Shown here: positions 1 through 12,107 of the stretch, piece after piece
How the letters are laid out: each line of letters begins with the position of its first letter
Position numbering within the stretch: position 1 is the stretch's first letter
From: Micractinium sp. NFX-FRZ
Lineage: Eukaryota; Chlorophyta; Trebouxiophyceae; Chlorellales; Chlorellaceae
Assembly (NCBI GenBank): GCA_029339195.1
Contig: JAPTJF010000212.1
Location: 1-64,000, forward strand
Direction of reading: 5' to 3'
DNA length: 64,000 nucleotides
Program-made: the position numbers and the translations under genes
Notes under the pieces: model-generated
Seen by the model: the letters and a program-made list of their open reading frames with translations, nothing else
Database searches by the model: none
Told to the model about the DNA's origin: nothing

Positions 1-371
1 CGGCGGGGGTGGCGACGGCGGGGGCGGCGATGGCGAAGGCGGGGGTGGCGACGGTGGGGGCGGAGACGGTGAGGGAGGCGGCGGCGATGGTGAGGGAGGG
101 GGCGGGGAGGGCCCCGGTGGGGGCGGGGACGGTGAGGGAGGGGGCGGGGAGGGGGGAGGAGGCGAGGGCGCCGGCGGCGGCGGGGACGGCGGCGGTGGCG
201 ACGGCGCGGGAGGTGGTGGGGACGGGATGTTTGCTTGAGACATGGTCCCATACAGCCGCCCTAGCGCCGTGTCGTTCTCGGTGCGTGGCCGCAGCCCGGC
301 TACGGAGGTGAAGTGCAGGCACTCACCCTGCAGAGCAGCCAGGCGCGGGGGGTGGTGGGGGGTGCAAGCTC

Positions 372-406
<35 letters not shown>

Positions 407-3400
407 CACGTCTGCCCCTGCATGGGGTGCACCCAGAGCAACGCCCCCTTGCATAGACCCCCCAACTCCCCCCTGTGCAGGCAACCCACCCTCCACCCAC
501 CCACGCCGTGAGCACGCGACCCGCCCCCTGCACACAGCGCCTGCGTCAAGCCCTCCGGTGTTGTCACCTTGCCCGCCACACTTCCAGCAGCTGCTTCCAG
601 TTGGCAACTTCCTCTTGAAACTGAAGTATACATTTAATGCCCCGCGTCCCTCCCCGCCCCTACCCGCCCCCACCCCGCCCCGCCCTGCCCAACCACACAC
701 ACATACCGTCTTCTCTCCAGCGGAGCCGCACACCGTCTTGTTCTCCGTCCAGCGGTACCACTGGCAGGTGGGCATGGGGATGGCTTTGAGCGCAGCGGCA
801 TCCACATCAGCCATCTTGGCCAGGGAGGCAACCACCGCGCTGCTCTGCAGGCTCATGTCCTGGCACAGCTTGCTGCACTCGGCGGCTGCAGCGGGGGCGG
901 GGGCGGGGCGGGGCGAGGGGCGGGTGAAGATGGTGGATGAAGATGGTGGATGGCCAATGCTGCGGCGGCCACTCAAAAAAAGCTTGTGAATGAACACAAG
1001 CTTGTGAATGCTCGGTGGGTACACAGTTAGCGGGGCGGGGTGTTGAGAGGAGCTGCACAGCGGCGGGTTGGCTCCCGGTGTGCGGTCCCGCTGCGGCCGA
1101 CATCGCCGCCGGCAAGGCAGCCCAAGGCCACGGCCCCACCCCTGTGTCCCCTTGAGCCAGCGAACAAGCAAGCAGGCAGGCAAGCAAGAGAGCACGCAAG
1201 CAAGCAGGCAGCCATCCAGCCATCCATCCAGCATGCCAGCCAGCCAGCCAGCCAGCCAGCAGGCAGGCAAGCCCAGCAGGCAGGCAGGCAGGCAGGCAAG
1301 CCCAGCAGGCAGGCAAACCTGCAGGCAAGCACGCAGGCAGGGCTAGCAGGCAGCCAGGCAGGCAGCCAGCGGGCGGGCACCCACCGTTGGAGACAAACAG
1401 CATGCAGGGGTCGTTGGCGAGGCAGTTGCCGGCGGCGTCGCATGCCGTGTCGTTGACCAGGGGACCCAGGTCAAAGGCCGCGTCCGCCAAAGAGTACCCC
1501 GCCCCGTCAGCAGTGGTCAGCCCGGTGCCGTTTTTGATTTCTCCCTCGTACATGTCACCCAGGGGGACAACGGGGCCCTGAGGGGCATCCGGGTTCACGC
1601 CCGCAAAGGGGTTCACCCGGCCTGGGATGATGCCTACCACCTGGCCTGCAGGCGCACAGGCAGGGGGGAAAGGCGGAGGGCAAAGGCAGCGGCAGGGTGG
1701 GTGGTTGGGAGAAGGCAGGGGCGGCGCGCAGGCGGGGAGTCGCGCGGCAGCGCGGGGCGGAGAGGGACGGGCGGGGGGGAGGGCGTGGGGATGCAGGCAA
1801 GCAGGGGCAACGGGTCGCAGGCGCAGCAGTTCAGTTTTCACAGGTGGTGGGCAGTGCTGCACACAGCCAAGCAGGCCTGCCAACCAGCTGCCAGCCGCCG
1901 CCAGGCGGGTTCCCCACTCGCGCGCTGCGGGCTGCGATGCAGCGCCCAACAACCCCAGCATGCACAGCGTGCACGTGCTGACCTGGCAGAGCACGCCCGC
2001 CCGCGTTGTACTCGATCTCCTGGAAGAAGCCCTTGAAGAGCAGGCAGGCGCCGCGCTTGCAGCCGTAGCCGTTGGGGCCCGCGAGAGGCTGCGGGGCAGG
2101 GAGGCGTGGGAAGCGTGTGTGCATGTGGCGCCAGGCTCACCAGAAAGCAGCACGCAGGCAGGCGGCCAGCCAGGCGCAGGCAGGCGTCCCCTGCCTCCCT
2201 CCCGACCCCCTGCTCCCTCCCTCCCACCTTGCCGGGCCAGCCCGTCGGTGCCATGCGCAGCAGGCGCCCTCTGCCTCACTCCCTCCTTCACCCCCGCCCC
2301 GCCCCGCCCCGCCCCGCCCACCTTGTCTGGGCAGCCTGCCCCCGTGACTGGGTCGTACGGCGTGGTGGTGCCGGCCTCATCCAGTGGGACGCACCCCAGG
2401 TCCTCGTTGGTCCCGCTCATCCAGGCCACGCACTCTGCGTTGCGCAGGCACTGGTGCTGGCAGGGCTCGTACCCGCCGTCTGCACGGTCGGCGCAGGGAG
2501 GGTTGGGGGGCGTGGGGTGTGTGAGGTGAGGTGTGGGGTCATCGCTGGGTGCACAGTAGAGCTCCAAATGTGGGGCTGGGGCTGGGGGTTATACAAAGTG
2601 ATGGCAGGGGTAGTGCAAGCAGGGCACCGGTGTTGCCACGGCTCGGGAGCCGGCGACGCCCTGCACGGCGGTTGGGGGGGCAGGGCTGCGAGGGCAGGTG
2701 GCAGGGTATTCAGGCGAGCAGGCAACGGAGCTGGCATGGGCTGATAGCAACCGCCTGCAGGGCAGCTAGAGCGGCCGCTCGCGCACCCCATGCATGTGCA
2801 GCTGCCAAGGCCAAAGCTTGCCACCGACGTGGATGCTCCGACACACGCACACGCGCGCACACACACACACACAGCTTGCCACTTACCACCACCCGCCAAA
2901 ACCGCTGCCGCGGCTCACAGGAGGCAGAGGAAAAGGCGCGGCACGCTTGGCGACCAACACAGCGGGCATCCGCTCACCCATGCAGCTGCCGGGCTGTCTG
3001 GGTGGGCACTGTGACCGACACGCGCTGCGATCAGCACAGCCCCACAAGCAGCGGGCGCTCTCACCCATGTAGTTGCAGCTGTCTGGGTTAATGAGCATAG
3101 AGGTGTTGGCATCCAGCCAGGTGCCTGAGGACTGAGTGACTGACAAGCCCAAGGCCACTGCAGGCGTGGGGTGGGGGGTGGGGGCACAGCGGGGCACAGG
3201 AGGGTCAGGGCCGGGCGGGCGGGGTGGACGGGAGAGGGACCCATATGGAGCAGCGGCACAGCAGGGCGCCAGCAGTGCAAGAGCCAGGGCCTGCTGCTCG
3301 GATGCCGACGCCTCCCCCATATTCAAGTTTTGAAACTCGCCAACATTGCCCCGTATGAATCAACCTTGCTGGCCGCCCTCCCACGAGTGCCATCCGGTGG

Positions 3401-4599
3401 GAGGCGCCGCTCCTCCTCTGCCTGCCCCTGTCCCCGCCCCCTCTAGCTCTCACCCTCTAGCTCTCACCCCACATCTCGCCTCCATGTCCCCTCCCAGCCC
3501 CTACCCCACCCCCCGCCTTCCTCCGCACTCACTCATGAAGGTGGTGTCGGAGCTGCCGCCATACAGGCCGGAGTGGCCCTTGGGATTCGCCTCCACGCCG
3601 GCAATATCGAGCATGTACATGCACATGTTTTGGCCGCTGCAGCGCGTGGTGTCGTTGGCGGCAAAGGCGACGTAGTGGCAGGATGGCGCCTCGCAGGCGC
3701 CGATGCAGCCGGCTGCCTTGCGGACGCACCCGCACTCGCGGTAGCACTCTGTGTAGTTGTCGGCGGTACCGCACGAGAAGTTGGAGAAGGGCCCCGTCAG
3801 AACGATGCCCTCCAGGTTGGTGGCAGAGGCGCTGCAGGGAGGAGCGAGGCAAGGGTGGCATGAGCAAGAAGCGGGGCAAAGTAGGAGCGGAGGGGGTGGC
3901 AGTGGGGGCTGCCAGCGTGGCAGGGTGGTGCCAGCAAGATGACGGAGCACGGCAGGAGGCAGGTCAAAGGTGGGCCTGTGAGGAGGAGGCGTGCCCCTGG
4001 GGATGCGCGATGAGAAGAGCAGGCAAGGAAGCAGGCACACAAGACGCGGGGTGGATGTGATGCCTGGGGACAGGAAGGGCGGCGGAGGGTGGCAGGGGGT
4101 GCAGCACAGACGCAGGGAGCGGGGTGGAGCAAAGTCGCATGTGGCGGCGGTGGGACCAGAGGCCCCACCGCGCGCACACAACATTGTGCCAACAAAGACA
4201 GCAAGGAAGGCCTTGCAGGTGCACTGCCCGCGACGTGGCATGGCGATGGCAAGGTGCCGTGCGCTGTGGCCAGCCAGGCAGCTGTTGCGCTACCTCTTTT
4301 GCGTGCTGTGCATATGCAAAAGTAGCAGCCGCAGTGGGTGCGCACACAACAGGCAGCAGCAGCTCGGCAGACAAGAGGCACCGCTGAACACGTGGTGTGG
4401 TGTGTTGCGCGGGCATGCAGGCGCAGGGACAGCATGAAGCTAAACATATATCGGAAGTACTTCAAACTCACGAGATGGTCTCAGAAGAGCACGACACCGC
4501 GTCAGCCCCGCTGGCCGCCAGCAGCAGCAGCGCTGCCGCCAGCCAGGCAGCTGCGGCTCCGCCCTGTCGCGCTCCCAACCTCAAATCTCGCTGCGCCAT
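1..4599 (-). CDS. Secreted Cys-rich protein with SPPPP hydroxyproline-rich tail (3' part outside window)
   Basis: Probable extracellular matrix or cell-wall glycoprotein; no exact family recognised. The start at 4599 gives a signal peptide: charged MAQRDLRLGARQ, then a hydrophobic Ala/Leu core ending ASGADA before VSCSS. Exons consistent in splice signal and phase: 4599-4472, 3831-3533, 3157-3065, 2479-2322, 2088-1983, 1645-1385, 885-707, and a last one from about 327 to the window edge. The first 408 codons hold Cys-rich blocks, for example CYRECGCVRKAAGCIGAC and CQHQCLRNAECVAW; the latter resembles PAN/apple domains. There are several N-glycosylation sequons (NFS, NYT, NGT, NDT). The last exon turns into about 70 residues of SPPPP/SPSPPPP in an unbroken frame, the pattern of algal hydroxyproline-rich glycoproteins. 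The join between 707 and 327 is the least certain. The first intron (4471-3832) and the one at 1384-886 contain no other gene I can see. Confidence 0.72.
372..406. repeat. (GCAA)n microsatellite
   Basis: About eight tandem GCAA units lie in the last intron of the secreted Cys-rich protein gene, just before the acceptor of the SPPPP exon. Confidence 0.9.
1165..1376. repeat. Low-complexity CAGG/CAAG/CAGC repeat tract
   Basis: About 210 bp of degenerate tetranucleotide repeats (CAGG, CAAG, CAGC, CATC) fill the intron between exons 1645-1385 and 885-707 of the secreted Cys-rich gene. Long ORFs on both strands here are artefacts of the repeat. Confidence 0.85.
2841..2873. repeat. (AC)n microsatellite
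   Basis: A run of AC with a few GC interruptions, inside an intron of the secreted Cys-rich protein gene. Confidence 0.85.
2960..3089 (-). repeat. Duplicated exon-intron junction (echo of exon 3157-3065 donor)
   Basis: The real donor junction at 3049-3089 is matched by an imperfect copy at 2960-3004, about 88 bp away inside the following intron. The copy keeps the flanking AGCGGGC, the splice-donor CTCACCCATG (plus strand) and the CTGTCTGGGT of the coding part. Confidence 0.75.
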
Positions 4600-5270
4600 G
4601 CTGGCTGTGCCGGGCATGCGCTGCGAACGCGTAGGTGGTTGCGGAACCTCCGCCTGTCCCGGAACGTCACCAGGCGGCGCCGCCTGCAGGCGGGGCCAGT
4701 TTGTAGGGGTGCACGTGGCCACCGCCCACGGCTTCCCGCCACCACTGTGCCTCTGTCCACTGACGGAGCGCACACGGGCGGGCAAGGGCACGGCACCCAC
4801 GGGACCGCCACAGCGTGGCGTCCTCACACCCCCCACCGGCTGTCATCCCCCAGCACTGCAGGGGAGTCCTGGCCACGAGATGTACACACCTGATGCTCTG
4901 CGCGTGCTCCGGCCTGAATGGGCGAATGGCCACGGGCGCTGATAGTGCTCTCTAGCACGCAGCCCCTGCCTCCGGGATGCGTCTCCTGTGTCCAAGAGAT
5001 ATGTAGGAGCTTATTTCGCGCGCCAGCGCCGGCGGTCGGGCGGCCGGACGGCGGTCCTCTGGAGAGGGACGGGGGTGTCAGCCTCCAGGCTCCAGGCTCG
5101 TGGCTGGAAATGTGGTTGCACAAACCCGCTTTTCCGTCGATGTGGCATGTGGGGCAGGGGCTTATGTGCGCTGCAACGGGAGGGACGTGCTGGGGTCCTG
5201 CGGTGGTGGTGAGAGGCTACCCAGAGCAGGCCGGTACTTCGCGCTGATTTCCCAAGGGAACAGCCTCGCC
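4600..5270. promoter_or_regulatory. Divergent intergenic region (secreted protein / golgin-84)
   Basis: This 671-bp stretch separates two divergently transcribed start codons and must hold both promoters and 5' UTRs. I see no convincing TATA box and no conserved element. Open frames continue into it from both sides but show no recognisable protein. Confidence 0.5.
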
Positions 5271-8200
5271 ATGTCGTGGCTAACAGACCGCCTGAAGAGC
5301 GCTGAGGCGCTCCTGCACGCGGTGGACAGGACTGCTGCCAAAGTGTCGACGGAAATTGGCACCACGGGCAAGCAGAGAGGCTCAGGTGAACATGGCAATG
5401 TGATCAAGCCCAAGGGGGAGGAGGCAGAGGGTGATCCGGCGATCTTTCAGTCTTGCCGCACGCTCAGACCCTCCTGCGCCACCCTCCTGCCCGCCGCAGA
5501 GGAGCCGGATCTCGGCGACCATGCCGCACAGCCGCCAGCACCCGTGCAGCACCAACCACCAGCAGGTGCCGCCAGCGGCGGCACCAAGGCGCCAGCGCTC
5601 GCCGCACGGCAGGCCAGGCCCAGCGGCGCTTCGCAAGGCGGTGGCGGCGGCAGTGTGAGTAGCACGGGTGTCGGCGGCGGAGGCAACAGCAAGCCTGGTG
5701 GCCAGGATGCAGCGGCCGCGGCAGCAGTTGCCTCGACGCGAGCTGCCGCAGAGGCGGCAGCAGCGGCGGCGGCAGCAGAGCCCCAGGCAGGCACGCGCTA
5801 TGCGGTGCAGGCTGGCAGCCCCTTTCCTGGAATGCAAGAGGATCCTGCAGCAGGGGCCGCCGGAGCCGGCAGCAATATGCCCGCGGCTGCAGGTGCAGCA
5901 CCTGCGGCCTCAGCAGAGGTCGCTGCACAGCAGCCTGCCGCTGCCGCTGCTGCGGGTGCTCTGCCCCCACCTGCGCAGCAGGTTGGCATGCCGGCCGTGG
6001 AGCAGGCTACCGGCACCCCGGGCGCGGCAGCAGCGCCGGCGGCAGCGCAGCAAGCAGAGGCTCCACACAAGCCTGAGGACGGAGGTAGCCCTGGCGCTGC
6101 CGCTGCCGCTGCCGTGCCCCCACGAGAGGCAGGGCAGGCAGTGGGGGCTCGGCAGCAGCAGCAGGACGGCGCGGCAGCCCCTGCTGCAGCGGCAGGGCCT
6201 GGCAGGGCTGGCGGCAGCAGCAGCCGCGCGGCTCTGGAAGCTGCCATGGCGGCAGCCGAGGCGGCGGCAGCAGCCGTGGCGGCACGGCAGCAAGCAACAG
6301 CGGAGCCGGCGGCTAGCGCTGACGAGCAGGGGGATGAGGTGGATGAGGAGAGAGGCAGCCAGGAGGGGGATGGGGAGGTGGGCATGGAAGGGCAGCAGGG
6401 TGACACGGAGCAGGCGCCGGCAGCTGCGGCGGCTGCAGCGGCGCAGAGAGAAGGCCGGCTGCTCAAAATGGTCGAGCAGCTGAAGAAGCGGCTGGAGCGG
6501 TACAAAGCAGGTATGTTGGGCGGTACAACGGGGGTACCACTCGCAGGCTGGCAGTACACTAGGTGGTACCCGCAGAGAACACGCAGGTTGTGAAGGGGTC
6601 GTCATGGGCAGACGTGCAAGGCTGGGCTGAGTACCCATGTTTCACCTGGATGCCCTGAACCCCTCGGTCCTCCTGTCGTATTGTGCCGCCCTTGTTTGTG
6701 GTGCCTTCCACAGAGACTGCGGGGATGGAGGAGACGCTATCACTCGAGCCTCCTACACTGCTGGCTAGGCTGCCGCCTGTCTCGCTCGGGGTTGACTGAC
6801 CGAGCGGTTGTGTGCACTCCTTGCCCCGCCCCGTGCAGAGAATGAGCAGCTGGAGGAGCTGCTGGCGCGGGCGGATGCGCGGGCGGAGGGCGGGTCGGGG
6901 CTCATCTCTCGGCTGGAGGATGACCTGGCCAAAGCGCAGGCAGCGCGCATCAGCGCGGAAGCGGCCACGGGGCAGGCGCTGGCAGCCAAGGCAGCAGGTG
7001 GATGGTGCAGCCAAGGGGGGTGGAGTTGGTGCTCGGGTGACAGTGTTGGTGGGGTGGGTGTGCTTAGGTGGTGGGTGGGAGTGCCTGGAGGCAGGGGCAG
7101 AGGGAGGAAGGTGGACCGGGGGAGACTGCCTAAGCGCACAGCGCACACGCGTTGTTGCACAGCCAGCCTCAGGGACGGCCCTGGCTGCAGAGGCAGCAGG
7201 TGGGGCAGAACAGTGGGTGGGAAGCTGGTGGGAAGCTGACATCGACAAGTGCGCCAGTGGGGGCCGCAGGCGATAGAGTGCTGTGCGGGAAGGGAGGAGG
7301 GAATGCCCAGAATGGAAGCAGCCGGAAGTAACACACCGAGCCTTAGCCTGCCCGCCTACCTGGTCTGGCAGAGTGTGCCTGCACCAGCCTGACGCTGCCC
7401 CTCCTGTACCAACACCCATGCTGTGGCCTGCCCGCCTGGCCTGCAGAGATCCAAAGCCTGCGCCAGCAGCTGGACGCGGCAGCCAGCCGGGCAGATGCCG
7501 CAGAGGGGCGGCTGGAGGCGCTGCAGGACGCAAACGAACGCTTTGTGGAGGAGCGCAAGGTGCGCCGGTTGCAAGAGAGTACCAGTGCAGCTGATGCGCG
7601 TGTGCAGAGGAGGGGTGGGTTAGGTGGGCGGGCAGGGCGGAGGTGCAGCGGGCGATGTGCGCTGTCCTGCAGACCTTCTGCCTGCCTGACCCGTGTCCAA
7701 TCTGCCTGCCTGGCCTGTGTCCAATCTGTCCGCTGGTTGTGCTGTGCCCGCTCCACTCCTTCCCGCCACCTAAGCCTGCTGCCCCCCCTCTTGCCCACCC
7801 GCATGTTCCCCTGCCCGCCCATGCAGGCCAGCGAGGGTCAGCTGCTGCAGACGCTGCGGCGGGAGGTTGAGGTGACGGAGCAGCGGTTGGATGAGGAGCG
7901 GGCGGCGCACATGGCCACACGCAAGGCCTCAGGTAGCCCTCAATCAATCTGCATGGGGGCACAAGGTTACGGCCAGCCTGCTGCATGAGGTGCCCCGTCC
8001 CTCCTCTCACCATCGTCCCACCCTCCTTTTGCCTCCCTCCTGCAGCCGCCCGCGAGCAGCAGCTGGACGCCACCCTGGCAGAGAGCGCCGCCTCGCTAGC
8101 GTCCATGCAGGTGGGTCACTTTAAGTATGTGCAATTTAAGGATAGTCTTTGTTGGAGTTGGTTGTGTGGTTTGCCTGTGAAATGGTTTTAGCTGAGGGGT

Positions 8201-11200
8201 TGTTGGCATGGAGTGCCATGTTCGCGCGGCGGGCAGGCGCAGCAGAGCCCCTCCTGCTCGCACCAGGGGAAAGGCGCTCCGGGCTGGGACGTGAGCCTGC
8301 TAGAGCATCCAGTCTTATCACGCAATTGTTGCAACCAATCCGGCTTGCCCTCATCATCTCCACCCATGCTGCAGCGTTCCTTGGAAGAGCGCAGCGGCAA
8401 GCTGCACTCAGCGGAGGAGCGGTGCTACGCCCTGGAGCATGACGTGGATGGGCTGACGCAGCGACTGGCGGCGGCCGGTGAGCAGGCACGGGGGCGGCGG
8501 CAGGCGAGGCAGGAGCGGCGGCAGCTCCTGGAGCACCATGCTGCGCTATGCGTGTTGCCTGCCCAAGCTGCCCTACGCCCAAGCTGCCTCCTTCTTCCCT
8601 TCCCCAACCCACCGCCCACCTCCCCGCAGAGGCGAAGCTTCAGCGGCAGGCGGCCGCGGCGGCCGCCAGCAGCAGCGAGGTGCTGCAGCAGCAGGTGGCA
8701 GATTTGGAAGAGCAGCTCAGGTGGGTGGCCGGGTGCTGCCTAACGTAGTCCTGCTATTTTCGCGATGATCGAATGGTGCGTCCTGTGCTGCTGTTTCTTG
8801 CACTCCCAACCTTCATTTCAATTCAACCCGTGCTCCCGTTACTGTGCCCGTGGTTGGAGCCCAAGGCCGGTGGAGGACAGCTGCTCGAGAGGGTTGCTCC
8901 TTTGTATGCCTTCACTGGCATTTCATTGCTTGTGTGCTCTGCTGGCTCGATTGGTGACCATCGTCAGCCGGACTCTCCAAAGGCTTCCCATTGATAATGA
9001 TCACGCGCTGCCTGTGGGAGCGTCAAACATGCGCCGCTGCCCTGCCCTGCGACCCCCACACACACTGCAGCTCGGCCCGTGCGGCGCAGCAGGTGGCGGA
9101 GCAGGCGCGGGCGAGGGCCGACGAGGAGCTGGTGGCGCTGCGGGCAGGTGGGAGGCCTGTGGGGTGGGAGGGGCAGGGATAGGGTGGGCGTGGCACAGTG
9201 GGGCGTGGGAGGCTCTGGGCGGGGCGCCCGGACAAAGAACCAATGATGTGCCGGTTTCTCTGCGGGCAGGTGGGAGCCCGGTGGGGCGGGGGCAGAGGCA
9301 GAGGCGGGGGCGGCAGGGCAGGGCACAGCGGGGTACGGGAAGGGCATGGCCTGTCCTGAAGGTTGGGTGGCATGCGAGGCTCTGGGGCACAGCAGGGAAG
9401 AGGCGGTGAGACGCTGGTGGCACTGCAGGCAGGTGAGAGCCTGCACCGGCGGTGTGCGGCGGTGCAGTGTTCACACTCGGACACCTGCTTTGTGTTGTTG
9501 TCGCCCCTCGTCTTGCGCTGAGGAACAGAGGCGGGCAGGCTGATTTGCCACGTGGCAGGTGCACACAGAAAGCAAAGCCAAATTTCATTCTCGCCCTCGT
9601 CTCACCCTGCCCATCTCCTGCGCCCACCCTGCGCAGAGGCGGGCACGCTGAAGCGCCAGCTGGCGGACGCGCACAGCGTGGACAGCAGCGACCTGGAGCG
9701 CCGCCTCAAAGACGTCACCGACATGCTGTACCTCAAACAGACGCAGGTGAGACGCAGCTGGGGCAGGAGTAATGGATGACGAGTGGCATACAGACAGCCG
9801 GCAAGCAGGCAGCGAGTTGATGCGGCGTCGGGGCGGGCGGGCATGGGCTGACACAACGACGGTTGACTGCCCCCACCACCACCATTCCAAACCTCAAACC
9901 CTCCACTCGTCATGCAACGCTAAACCTCACCCTAAATGCCCAATGCGCTTTGCAGCTGGAGCGGCTAGCAGCAGACAAGGCGGCGCAGCAGCTGGCACTG
10001 GAGAGGGACCTGCACCAGGTGCGCCCCAGTCTTGGCTTTGCCATCTCCGTGCGTACAACGGCGATGTTGCGCTTCACATGGGGTTGCACCAGCTGCTGAG
10101 CTGTCCACCGCTGAGCTGGGTCTTTGGATGTGTGACTGTGTGGTGGATGTGTATGATCATCAAGAGGTGCCCCCGCTCCGGGGAGCCGACATGCAGACAG
10201 GAGGGGTGTGCAGGCATTCCCCCTGCCCCTCTCCCCCCTTCACCTCTCCTCCTGTACGCTAGCCTGGCTCCCCTGGAGTGCAGTGAGCACGGCCAAGAGG
10301 CCCGGTTGGTGAAGCCTTCCTCCACCCCACCCTCCCTGCACCCCTGCCTTGCCCCACCCCACCCTCCCTTCACCCCTGCCTTGTTCCCCGCACAGGCGCG
10401 GTCGGAAGCGCAGGCGGTGAAGCGGCGCAACGCGATGGAGCGCAGCATGGGGGGCGGTTCGGGAGAGGACGGCGTCGTGCCGATGGAGGACATTGGGGGG
10501 GCCTACCGCCGGTGGGTGGGTGGGGTGGGTGGGTATCACCATGTAATGATGGAGGACAGTGGGGGGGTCTACCGCAGGTGGCGGGGTGAGCGTGGGTATC
10601 TGGATGGGCAAAGGGATGGGGCGCCTGTGGTGCTGCCTGCCTCTGGCATCTCAGAGGTCGTGTTCCGAGGCAGTGCTGGCCACACCCGCACGACATTCCA
10701 CTGCCCACATCTTGCTTCTCACGTTGCCGCTGCCCGGCACAAAACCCTCATACTCTGCTCCCCCTCTGCCCCGCTACCCCCCGCCTGCCAGGTTGGCTGA
10801 CAACAACCGTGTGGGAGGCGCCGTCAAGGCGGGAGCGCAGCTGATTGACACAACCGCCACGCAGGTGCGGCTGGGTAGACAGCACCAAAGCAGTGCCTGC
10901 AAGTGCTAGAAAGCAATGCAGAGTTAACTCGACTGTCCCACAGGTTGCGCTGGGGAAATGGGTGTGGCGGGCCGGCGTAGGGTGGTGGCATGGCCTTGGG
11001 GGGGATGCAGCAGGGTTTGAGGGGGCCAGGTCGGGGCATGGCTTGAAAACAAGTTGGGCAAGACTGACTGTTGCAGCAGCCGCCCGTTGCAAGTAGTGGC
11101 TCTCCAGCTGCCTGCAGGTCACCCGCCCGCGTGCGCTACCGCCTCGTGCCACTGTCCCGCTCAACCACTGCTGCTGTCTCTGCAATCTGCACTTGCTGCC

Positions 11201-12107
11201 CGCTCATGCTGCTCCCACCCACCGTCAACCCTCCCCCCTCCCTCCAACCACCCTCCAACGCCTTGCCCTTTCGCCTCCCAACCATGTCGCAATCCCCACC
11301 CCGTACTCTTCCCTTGCGTCCACAGCTGGTATGCACACCCGCGGCAGCACCCGGTTCCTCTCCTCCCCTTCCCGCCCCACACCCTCCCCTCGCGCCCAAC
11401 CAACCAGCCACCCACCAACCCTGCACCCCTCCCCTCTCCCTGCCAACCTCACACGCCCCTCCACCTCTGCAGGTGGTGCGCATCCTCCGGCAGTACCCCC
11501 TGGGCCGCCTGGTGGCCTTTACCTACATCATCGGCGTCCACCTCTTCATCTACATACTGCTGCACAGGTGGGGTGCTGGCGTGCCAGGGGTGTTGACTGC
11601 ATGCGCTCAAACATGCAGAGCGGCGTGTGCATAGGGCTATGTCGGCGCTGCCTGCAGCGGTCCGTCGCTGCTCAGCCAACTGCTGCACTAGCGGGTGGGA
11701 AGGTGGACGGTGCTTGGGCTTGCAGCAATTTGTGTGTCTGTGCAGTGGCTGCACCCGCTCAGCACAGACTGCTGCACCTGCTCAGCACAGACTGCTGCAC
11801 GAGTTTCAGGATGTAAAGTGCTGCGATGCCGTACAGCTGGGGTGGATTTGGCGAATGTGTGTGCTCACGTGTCGGGCGCTCCTTCCTGCCTGCCTGTGCC
11901 GTCACATGCCCACCCGCGCAGCCAGGTGATGGCAGCGTGTGCTGCAACCAACCCGCCACAGCCGGCGCCGGTCTCACTCGCGACTCACTCCCTTGCTTCT
12001 CCTGCACATGATCCGGCGCTGCCTCTGCCTGCAGGCTGCAGCACAAGGCCTTCCGAGCAGAGGCCCTCGCCGCCTCAGATGCCCTGCACCGCGACCAGCG
12101 CATCTGA
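5271..12107 (+). CDS. Golgin-84-like Golgi coiled-coil membrane protein
   Basis: Likely golgin-84 (GOLGA5; plant golgin candidate 1/2), a C-terminally anchored vesicle tether of the Golgi. The start at 5271 gives the family's N-terminus (MSWLTDRLKSAEALLHAVD); an upstream in-frame start at 5100 does not fit the family. Exons: 5271-5385, 5500-6510, 6839-6997, 7447-7559, 7827-7932, 8046-8110, 8375-8477, 8630-8720, 9071-9147, 9637-9746, 9956-10018, 10396-10511, 10792-10864, 11473-11567, 12035-12107, about 789 aa. Residues 40-375 are Ala/Gln-rich low complexity, then about 300 residues of coiled coil. The family signature VTDMLYLKQTQ is in the 9637 exon. One transmembrane segment (LVAFTYIIGVHLFIYILL, about 747-764) is followed by a short tail ending RDQRI. 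The intron 5386-5499 is a multiple of three with no stop, so its retention would stay in frame. Several introns carry junction echoes. Confidence 0.88.
6953..7205 (+). repeat. Weak junction echo (golgin-84 exon 6839-6997 donor)
   Basis: The exon end at 6960-7000 (GCAGCCAAGGCAGCAGGTGG) has a partial copy at 7168-7205 that ends GCAGAGGCAGCAGGTGG and so preserves the donor. Identity is moderate. Confidence 0.45.
7347..7460 (+). repeat. Weak acceptor echo (golgin-84 exon 7447)
   Basis: GCCTGCCCGCCTGGCCTGCAG at the true acceptor (from 7426) is preceded by a similar GCCTGCCCGCCTACCTGG...GGCAG copy at 7347-7382. Short and imperfect. Confidence 0.4.
9126..9442 (+). repeat. Triplicated exon-donor module in golgin-84 intron
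   Basis: The exon end plus donor (CTGCGGGCAGGTGGGAG, around 9126-9165) recurs at 9251-9290 and again, as CTGGTGGCACTGCAGGCAGGTGAGAG, at 9410-9442. The spacer also repeats a GAGGCTCTGGG motif near 9208 and 9375, so the block appears to be duplicated twice. Confidence 0.8.
10482..10581 (+). repeat. Exon-donor tandem echo, 66-bp period (golgin-84)
   Basis: The exon end at 10482-10516, coding MEDIGGAYRR, is repeated at 10548-10581, where the frame reads MEDSGGVYRR, with the GT donor retained. The period is 66 bp, so use of the second donor would add 22 codons in frame. Confidence 0.82.

Noticed and set aside
9..311. Gly/Ala/Val-rich plus-strand open frame at the left end
   Set aside because: It is the antisense of the SPPPP-coding exon, whose minus-strand frame is unbroken and biologically sensible.
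5668..6559. Long Arg/Gln-rich and Ala/Pro-rich frames on both strands over the golgin exon
   Set aside because: Shadows of the Ala/Gln low-complexity region of golgin-84; at this GC content all frames stay open.
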